Assembly: GCF_000485595.1 (NCBI RefSeq)
Contig: NW_014577068.1
Span: 1,002,996-1,040,700, forward strand
Reading direction: 5' to 3'
DNA length: 37,705 bases
Source of the DNA: Priapulus caudatus
Lineage: Eukaryota > Priapulida > Priapulimorpha > Priapulimorphida > Priapulidae
Within the stretch, counting starts at the first letter, position 1. The number at the start of each line of letters is the position of its first letter. Positions 17,201 through 27,900 of the stretch are shown piece after piece. Under the pieces are notes generated by a model that saw only the letters and a program-made list of their open reading frames with translations, was not told the origin of the DNA and did no database searches. The translations under genes were made by a program, and so were the position numbers.

Positions 17201-20200
17201 TGGCTTCACACATCACCACCAAGAGGCAACTCAACAAAAACCCGCTGCTCAATGATCTTACCTCCTTCCTTTTTTACTTACTTCCTTGTTTACATACCTA
17301 CTTGCTAACTTACAAGCTCCCAAAAATATTTCCCTAAATAATGACCATAAAGACTCATTACGTCGTTCCTGACAAACTGATGATAGCTCAAACCAAGTAA
17401 ACAACCTGCAAAAACCTCGCTAACCCAGACATCGATGCCGCGACAATTTCTCTACTCAGAAACTAACAACACATCCCCTAAAAGATTTCGCTGACTAACT
17501 GCTGAAAAAATCTCGCTAGCCCAGACACCGATCCCCCGACAATTTCTCTACTCAGAAACTAACAACACCTCCCATAAAAGATTTCGCTGACTAAATGCAG
17601 AAAAAAATCTCGCTGGCACAGACAACGACTTCTATCGCCGATCTCGTTCGCCCGGCGATAGCCGTGACGACAGCGCCACCTACCGGACTCCTCGCTGCCG
17701 TCCTCGCGCGGGCAGCAGACGAACTCGACTCCGCTGAACATGTCGACGCCGCATGGCAGCAGCATGCCGAAGTTCTCCAGCGTCTTGCCGGTGGACACGC
17801 ACGACCTGTTCGCGCGCCGCTGCCAGTCGGCGAACAGCATGCACTTCTCGGAGAGGTGGATGTGGTCGAACGTGCAGTGCTGCGGCACCAGCAGCGGGTC
17901 ACTCTGGAACGGCCCGACTGTAACGCGCGTGTGCGCGGCAAGGAAGACGTTATCACACGTTGAAGATTGCAAATCCTACGCGTGATTAATCAAATTAATC
18001 CGAATTGAAATTCGTTGCTTCTAATTAATCACATGCGAGTCGGAATTGAAATTCATCTCTAATTTTGATTAAAATTTAATGAGAACAAACGCACCAGAAC
18101 TGATGTAATAAAAAGGAATAATAGCATAAATATAGAAAAGGGACTAATCAAGTGCAATTCGACAGATACACGAAGTTTAAAGCTAATCTACTAACCAGGA
18201 ATTTAAATGATTCAAATGAATTCAAAGAATAGAAATAGAACAATATAATATACATTATTTGGTACAAGCACCTCTCACACCTCAGGGGACATCTTTATTA
18301 TTCCATGTTTAAAAGGTAAGAGAACTGAATATATAACTGTGTATAGCACACATAAATTATCAGTCCTATTCAAGTGTGCCTCATCCCAATTTTTACTTGT
18401 GAAGGCTTACTTTTCAAAAAGGTCAAGGTACTGATTTACACAGCACGATTTTCTGTAGTTACTCACGTGTGCACACAAATGGGATCGACCTTATTGCTCA
18501 CAATATGATAGCACACAATCAACATCACGATGAACACACTAATTACAGAGCCCACATTAGTTAAATGGGAAACCCATGTCTTTGTCTCGTGTTAAATTAT
18601 TGCCATTAGATACGTGATTTAGGCAATATATGACCTAATTTCTACATTTCTAGATTGTCAAAATAGGGCTAATTGTTTTTACAATACTTCTACACTGAGA
18701 TAACATTTCTAAAAACACACCCATTCCAATAATTAAAACACAAATAGAAAATAGAATAGAGAGTACTGAGAGACCAAATTTCAATTGGAACTATGGCATA
18801 TTTGCTTATCACCACTATATCATGAAGGTACTGATAAAGCCTCTAGAGATTGATTCTACAATCGCTCATAAAACCAATGACCATTATGCAGAGCATAATT
18901 ATATCTAGAAATTGGGAACAAAATTTAGTGACCTAACCCATGGTTGAGTTTTTTTACCGCAAATTAGCTCTAGCATATGTTAAACTTAAAGGCCTGTGGA
19001 GAACCCTAATACATGTGTTTTAATATGTTAACATGCATAAAGTGTGCTTTTTTTATTACTTCTTTTTAATGGCTAAAATGTTTTTTCATAAGAATGCATC
19101 TCAGGTTATATAATAGAAGGCAATGGGGAAATGTTATTTAGCCTTTACGATTTCAGCATTAGACATTTCCTCCGCAACACAGGTGGGGGTACTACTGTAT
19201 GCACTTTGATACCAACAGCCAATTACTCAGGTATCATCAGAGCTTGCATATCTATCTATCAGTGCCTTCAGCAGTGGCTATGGAATCAGTACTAGTAATG
19301 CTCATAGGGTCTATGTCCCCCAGGGTACTGCCGGAACGTACCCTGGGTACGGTCCGGTATACCGGAACGTACCCTGGTCACTATTTGATATGGTTAGGGT
19401 TAGGATTAGGGTTAGGGTTAGGGTTAAGGTTACTCCCTAGAATCGTTAGTGGAGTAGGCGAGGTACGGTCCGGCATATTAGATAGTACCAGGGTACGTTC
19501 CGGCAGTACCCCGGGGGACATAGACCCTCTCAGTACTAGTAATGTCTATATGAGCACAGCAATCAATACACACCCAGGCATCTGTAGGGCATCACGTCAT
19601 GACTCCATTTGCACTTTTTATGTCCTGTGTGACACCAGTTGTGGATCCTCACAGTTGATGTTGACTCCACAACATTAGTGATTTGCAGCGTCGGATAAGC
19701 CTGCAAACAAAAATAGGGGGTGTGAGGTACTTTTCCCGATAACTAGCGAGTCATTTTAAATCCATACATGTACACTTTTGCAGTGCGAGAAATTAGCGCT
19801 ATTTTGCCGGTGGCCGCCGGTTCAACCCCCCATATAATCATACCACTTGGCCTATTCAAAATGTTGCCCATCTTGCAATAATTATATCAACAATATTTAC
19901 CAATTTCCTGACTAGTTTTCACTTAACGCCTACTAAGAAGTAAATCATGTTCCAGCAATTCCTGTCAAACAAGTAGAACTCCACTGATAGCAATAAATTA
20001 GTGAAATACTATGAGTATGACTAATAAACACAAAGCTAATCCTTTTATTAATAATGGAATAAATTGAACAAAATTAAGGGTCTGTTCAATTTGTCTAAGG
20101 GCCTGTTCACACTTTGGCTAATTTCATGCCCTGCTTTTGTAATCAATAGAGAATAAATAGTGATAAGCGATCATGTGTGATCATCACCAAAACATATATG

Positions 20201-21011
20201 CTCTTGTAATAATGTAAACACTATAAGTACAATCTGTACACCAACTTTAACATATATATGTTTACCTTGTACGTATATACATCTCAGCAAGAGTAGATAA
20301 TAACACATGTGTTATTATCTACTCTTGATCTCAGTTTATCTAGATCAGTGATTCTTAACCTTTTTTGAGTCATGGACCGCTGTGAGGATCTGGTGAAAGC
20401 TACGGACCCCTCCCCAGAAAAATGCACATGTATAAGCACATCAACATAATTATTTTTATGCGCCTAGTTCACGGACCCCCTTGAAGCCAACCCACGGATC
20501 CCAAAGGGGTCCATGGACCACAGGTTAAGAACCCTTGATCCAGATGAACATGCACACAGAATAATATGTATATATATATTGTATGCACTGATATAGATCA
20601 ACGAGTTTAGAAATGAATACAAATTCAATGATAGCTAAGTGAGTTTAGAAAATGCTGTGCCCTGTAGATAGTATTGATTGTACTTTTCTGTAAAGTGATA
20701 TAGCCAACATTGAGCTGAATACACGTGTAGCTGACAATCCAGGGTTGCTCTACACGATACAGTATGTGTAACATGCGTGATCACTATCAATGATTGATAT
20801 AGATCCATCCCCTAATGTCACTGAAATATACCCGGCTAACCTAGCAACTCAGCCCTCAAACAGGTAATGTGAAATTATAGCAACATACATGAAACCGTTT
20901 ATTATAAGATATACGTGGGAAAAACAAAGGAAAACAGAGTGAGATCATAGGGGGGGGGGGAGGCAGAGATAGGGGGACAGAGAGCAAGATCCAAACACAG
21001 AGAGAGAGGAA

Positions 21012-21058
<47 letters not shown>

Positions 21059-21065
21059 AGAGAGA

Positions 21066-21119
<54 letters not shown>

Positions 21120-21870
21120 GAGGGGAGGGGGAGGGAGGAGAGGAGAGGAGGGAGGGGAGGGGTAGGGGAGGGGAGGAGGGAGGGACGGACGGAAGGAAGT
21201 AGAGTANNNNNNNNNNGAGGAGGAGGAGGAGGAGGGAGGAGGAGAGATGAGAGAGGAGTGAGGGGGGGGGTGGCAGGAGGGAGGCCTGAAAGAATGAGCT
21301 GTCTGGTACGTAGCATTAGCTACAGTATAGGAGGCCATCGGCCTCTCTGCAACTACAACAACTTGCCAAGCGCTGTAACCACGCAACCATGCAGCCGTGT
21401 TGACATGCACGTGTCAACTAGACTGTGGCTGTCAGCACTATGATACACCCTATACTGACTATCTGAAGCGAGCGTGCTAACAAAGGCGCAAGTAGGAATC
21501 AGGAACAACCATTTACAATGGGAAACGGGTGATTAGTTTTCATTCCTCGTTACCATTTTGAACGAAGTCATAAACACACGCGAATGCACGCATGTACGCA
21601 CGAGCGCGCATACTTATTAAAACATCATATTTTGTGATAAAAAATCATCATGTCATGATGATTTTTTAACACAAATTAATACTGAGAACATTATTGATAT
21701 CTTAAAGGTGGGAACGAAATGTGGCTTTCAATGTTAAGTCATGAAATTACGTACTTAATATGACTGTATACGCTTTTAAGTTTATTTTAGTGCAGAAACT
21801 AGGATAACTTAACAAATTAATCAATAAAATATCTAATAAAATAGTCACACCTCAGCTAAACACCAAGCGG

Positions 21871-21906
<36 letters not shown>

Positions 21907-24900
21907 CATTCTTTGATGCTACCAATTTGTTATACAACGTAGCTAAACAATGACACCATCGGCACTATGACACCATCGGCACCATCGGCACCATCGGCAC
22001 CATCGTTTGTGATATGATAATGGATATATATCTAGATTGCACATGGAGTGAAAAATCCAATGTGAAGTTCATTTTTAAGTCATTTTACATATCCTTACAT
22101 ATCCTTATTATATTTTAGTATCCTTTTACATATCAGTTGAAACGAAATGCCATGTTTTCCATGCAGTACAGCACTGCAAATAAGATTTGGGTGACATCCT
22201 TAATCAGAATTTCAGTAATAATAGGGAAAAAAATATAATGGACACTCTAGATAATTGGTACTAAAGCCTGATACAAAGTAATAAAATCAATATAAAGCAG
22301 AATAGACAGCAGAGGCAGTGCTCAACACAGCCGGTCACCCGGTCACCAATGGCGACCAAAACCTCTGCTGGGCGATTAAAAAATACCAAAAACAAAATAT
22401 TACAGGCCCAAAATGAAATCTTTGGGCAAGTACAATTTCTGTTCGCCGTTAACACAGCGCAAAACAAGTGCTCAGATTTCGATTTATCGCAACATTCGGC
22501 GGACACGGCTTTCCTATGTAAAGGGAGATCAGAGCATATAAATCAACGCGCATAGTCACTCAGTGCAATTACTATTGGGCAGCCATTTTTTAATTGAACT
22601 GGTAGCGCCGTCTATAGTTTGTGGTCACGCCGTCATGGCACCGCACTAGAGAAACCATGGTGGTGCCTACTGTTCTTCATTTAATTGTAACAATCGATGG
22701 TCAGGAACAAACAATGTTCACTTTTTTTCGTTTACCAAAGGACTCTGAAAGGTATGATAATAACTACACAGTTCCACAAAACTATTTGAGAAGTTCATGT
22801 TCTATGCCGTGTTACCTGTGACGTGTTTCTGCGACGCCGTGTTACCGGTGCCGACGTATTACCCATGCCGACGTATTACCGGTTAAGCCGTGTTACATGT
22901 GAAGCCATGTTACATGTGAAGCCGTGTTACATGTGACGATGTGGTACCTGTCATGCCGTGTTACATGTGACGACGTATTACCAGTGAAGCCATGTTCATG
23001 TGACAACGTGTTCCTGCGACGCCGTGTTACCGGTTTAACAACATTTTCTTTATTCAGGTAAAGAAGGCCACCGGCCCATATCACCAATACAATACATACA
23101 AGTTGCTGGCGCCACATCTATACAAATACTGCATACACAATACATACAAGTATGATGTATCATATTACTATGTGTCATTATGGTTATGATTTATATTTTA
23201 ACCAAAAAAAGACCAATGGAAAATTGGGCTACCCCTTTTCATTTTGGGCCAGAAGAAATAAATTTCTGGTGGCCCAAAAATTCTTTTTTAACCCGAAGTG
23301 TCAAGCACTGAGAGAAAGTTCAAGGGCTGCAAACATTAACGTATGATGATATTTCAAATTCAAATAGAGAAACATACCTTTCGACAATACTCTAGTATGT
23401 CTAGCTTTTCTGTCAGACAGTTGGAATTGGCGCTTTTGTCCGGAATCCAATCTCCGTTGCTGATGTTCAAATGCATATTGAGAAAACCACATTTCATTGC
23501 AATCTTTGGTTCCAGTGGTCCAGCAGCATCGGCCACGCTGCCTACCAAAGCCTGCAATAACAAGTGAAGTATATAATAGCACAAACAGCACATATGGGAG
23601 GACATTTTTTTAATAATTGCACACAGCATACATTTCTAGCAAAATTATTGACTTACTAGCAATTTTATTGAGTGCAGGGATATTACCTTGCGCTATTGCA
23701 AACACGTGTGAAATCAGATACATGTATACATGTATATTACATGGCAAACCACGTGCTATGTGCCAGTAAAAAGTGTATAGTAGCTGACTTGACATGGCTT
23801 ATATTTTGTACATGCTTACACAGTGACACTGGTTAAAAAGAAATCAATACCACTGCTGTAAATTAAATGTATTAGCCATGGGACCAGAACAAAAGGTGTG
23901 ATATATTAGAGGAGAGCATGATATTGTGTAGCATTAGGTTAGGTCTAGTGAGGCTATAGCTTGTATTACATGACAGCGATAGACCACATTGCTTCCTTCC
24001 AAGTATATTACATATTGATTCTAATGCCTAATGAATACTAGTTTCAAAAACTTGCAACATGGCAAAATCAAGCAAGGAAACTACATTACTTGCAATTCTC
24101 CAATCAATACATTAGCATTTTCATTACCACTTATACAAAGACCTAAAAACAATAATCGTTGTTTTATCTAGCAGTTTATGTCCTACACAAATCACATGAG
24201 ACATCTTGAATGCTACCACTTAAAAACTGAGATCTATATCGAGTGTATCCAAGCTGATACTATTTTAAAGCAAGATAGCATTTAAGTAGATATAACCAAG
24301 AGCTAATAATACCTCTTAGTATTATTAGCTTTTGATATAACTCATGTGCAATGTGCAGCGAGATCTCATGTAAGAGGGATGCCCAGGCATGTAGCCACTC
24401 CCTACAAAATATTGCCTCTCTACTACACTACATAGTAATATTATACACTGTTAGAGCAACAATTTATTGTAATAATTTTAAGCACACTGAATGTTTACTG
24501 ATTATAAATATAATTCACAGGTATAATGCCGTTAGATGCACCCGCTATATTATAATTGTAAGAATATCAACCTCCAACAAATATAAATTAATATATGTTT
24601 TACCTAACCTAACACTAACCCAGCTCTATTTACAAGGTGAACAAAATAAACAAACATATTGCAATTTCCATTTGATCTGGACTTGGAAAACCTGAAACAG
24701 TACAAGATAAACAGCTGAAACCGAAATTTATGCTATTCACATGGTCAATTTGCCATTTTAGTCAAACCGAGCTCGCGGCAAATTGCATTATGGGGTTGTC
24801 GTCACTCACTTCATCTCAGAAAATAGTGTAACTCAGTAAATAAGAAATGCTTAGTAGCACCCAGTTACTGAGAGTGAGCTATAGGTTTATTCACTCACCT

Positions 24901-27900
24901 AGGCTTTTACATGTTACACTAGTTGTAGTAATGTTTGAAAACTGAAACAATGATAAGTTTTTGTACACTGAAAGTTTGAAACGGTCTTTTAATGTATGGC
25001 AGTATGACCTATATTACTTAGTATTTTTGGAGCTACTGTTGGTTCTATGCCATCATTATGGACTGGGGTGCCAGTACTAGTAGAGTAAAACTGAATGTGA
25101 CACTTTGAATTCTTTTCACAGACACTAACACCAACTATGGAACATCAGATCACTTTTTGGACAGGCTATAGTAATTTAGTTAGTAACTAAACACAAATTG
25201 TATTTACTACTAAAGGCCACCTGTGCCTGGGTGCTCAACGAACGATCAAAATAACAATATAAATTTGCATCGAACTAAAATTGATTTGGCCAACAATTTA
25301 TATGCAATAATTATGCGTTGGAAACATCAAATGCAGTTGCTTGAACACTGGTGAGTCATACCAATTACCATAATCTGGAATCATCTGTATAGTACAATGT
25401 CTAGAATGTATAACTCACACGAAATTCCGATAATTATTTAAAGTGTAGCAGGTGCGTCCAATCACATAAGCAGGGCTCCACACTAACTTTTTTTTCTAGT
25501 GGCCCGTTCGGGCCAGTAAAATTATGAATTTTCAATTTTTGATGGCCCGAAAAGCAAAGTTATTGGCACCCCAAAAAAGAGGAAAACATTAAAAACCCAT
25601 CTTGTTGTGATAAATCCTATATTTTAATTAATTATATGAAGACTGGATAGACCTCTTTATTAATAGATGCACTTACATAAGTCTCAACACAATCTCACAT
25701 TGAGGGGCATACATTTATCCACATCAAATATTCCCCAGACTAGAGTCTTGTATAATACCATTATTCAAACTTCGCTCATTTCTTCGACATTTTTTTTTGG
25801 CAAGACATCAAAGTACAAGTACAAGTACTGTATATTTTCAAGTTAAAATAAAGTCCATGTTTTCTACACACAATTTGAAAGACACCCGTAACACCTGTAC
25901 AAGACAAGATCATGAGATTATTTTCTTTTAACAAACAGTAAAACACTGGCAAAACACGTACTGGCACTAGCTTTTTGCTGCAGAAATTCTTGTAAGTATT
26001 TCAAACAAACACAATCCTTGTATGTGCATCTTGTGCAGCTTGAAAATGAGTCTTCAATATTTACTTTAATAACTTTAAATAAGGGGTACATAGAATATAT
26101 ATACCGCTCGATATCTTTGCAACCGTAAGAGGAAGAAACTTCAAACTTGGTCCACAGTTGCATCTTATGGGGCGAGAGAACCCTATTGATTCTGAGCCAC
26201 TTACACCCAAGGTCAAGGTCAAGGTCACAGGGTCATTAACTATGGGCGCGTTTGTTTGGGACGAATCCGTCTGAACGAGATCATGTGATCCTGATCCGAC
26301 CAAACAAACGCAAACTCACTTTCACCGGATCACGTTTCGCTGTGACCTATCACGGGATGGTTCATAACAAAGAACAAGCTGTTATTGGCTGAGGCGCGGG
26401 CCGCCATATTGGATCCTGTTCAAATCCGCCTCGCTAGCAGGGTCGGGTTCGGTGGATTGAGATCAAGTGATCCGACCAAACAAACAGTCAGATCAACGAA
26501 TCCATCGGATCGAGATCCGTGGATCCGACCAAACAAACGCGCCCTACGCAGAGCTGCGTGTGTAATGATATCGATTTATTGAAACTGCGCGCTACAATGC
26601 ACTGGACCAATGATTAATGCTAACCGTTCCACGAACACAAACAGAAACTAGAACAGAAACGACACGCATTCGCTTTATATGCAGAAGACTCGAATTATGT
26701 TTTTACGCGTAAAGTTCTCTCGCATACGAGACCCAAACTACCGTATAGCTTAAGTACCCATACATCGCATCACACCATATTGCAGCAGTCACGCGCATTG
26801 TATTGTAACTATTGTTTGCGTATTGTTCTAGCTATCGCGGCTCATGCACACGTACACGTAGTCACGTACACACACGCTGTAGCTACACAAATATACATGC
26901 ACACATACCGTACGTACGCACGCACGCACAAGATTTTCACGTAAGAAAATTATACTTTTTCTCACATAATCACTTAGAAAGTTTAGTGTTGGGCCACCAA
27001 AATTTAGCATTTCTGGAATTCTGCTGGCCCGACGTACAGTTTTACTGGCCCCGGGCCATCGGGCCAGCGCTAGTGTCGAGCCCTGATATAAGGCAGTGGC
27101 ACCCATAATGCAAGAATATCAATAATATAAAAATAATATAACCCTGTAGTACCATAGTACTAAGTAAGAGTAGGCTCAATTTATGGTTATTTTTTATCGC
27201 ATGCACTTGGTTAATTTCAATAATAAAGTAATGGGAAATAAATACACAAATAGATATATAGAATCCGAGTATTATGTCCACAGTGGCATTCATGCGTTGA
27301 GGCTGTTTGTAGCAGAGGAGTATTTGAGCGGCATTTACAAGGAATTATTATGCAATAAATATTACAGGTAGTGTGTGACAATGATGCACACAACCTACCT
27401 AAAACACTATATATAGCCACCTACACATTCCATCTATGCCGCAGCAGAGGAGGAATGGCTTTCATGGTACAGTAAAATGATAAAACAGGTATTAAGTTAG
27501 TATTTTTACACAATAACTTCACACCTTTGCACAAATCGAAGACCTTGGGCCTCGCTTCTTGTGGCCAACAGCATAGATCACATCGCCTAAAATCACATCT
27601 AACTCTGCAATTTGTGCATAGCTGTGACTGTGAGGCTGTTGTGTAGAATACAAAGTTAATCAATTTTTTTACTCAACTTGACAACCATTTTACAAATTAC
27701 AGTGAGTAACTACTAACTGAAGCCCTGCCACTTCTACATGAAATCAAGTTTGTCGGAAATCAACAAATGATATTAGGTAAGTTGTGGGGGGATCTAATAT
27801 ACTAACTGAGAGCACATAAATATTACGCTGTGGCTATATGCCCGGCAGCCGGGCACAGTCTTCGATTTCCTAAATGCCTGGCAGTTCCTAACCCTAACCC

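Larger units (their letters stand above)
19701..23377 (-). other. APP intron 2 (3.7 kb), repeat-rich
   Basis: Holds a hAT-end-like sequence at 19781, a perfect palindrome at 20289, a hAT MITE at 20346, a polypurine tract with an assembly gap at 20950-21290, an (AT)n, a 9-bp repeat, a THAP-like fragment at 22657 and a 17-bp minisatellite at 22806. No further APP exon is needed to complete the model. Confidence 0.8.

Noticed and set aside
17595-17963. 122-codon + strand frame and a second minus-strand frame (Arg/Ser/Cys-rich)
   Set aside because: Shadows of APP exon 4, whose correct frame gives the conserved GMLLPCGVD and VEFVCCP.
19199-19678. 159-codon + strand open frame
   Set aside because: It crosses the TTAGGG-core element and the antisense of APP exon 3; the minus-strand exon has clear homology and splice sites.
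20856-21443. Open frames rich in Ser/Leu/Pro or Arg/Glu, up to 184 codons
   Set aside because: Produced by the (GA)n tract and running through assembly Ns; no splice or domain support.
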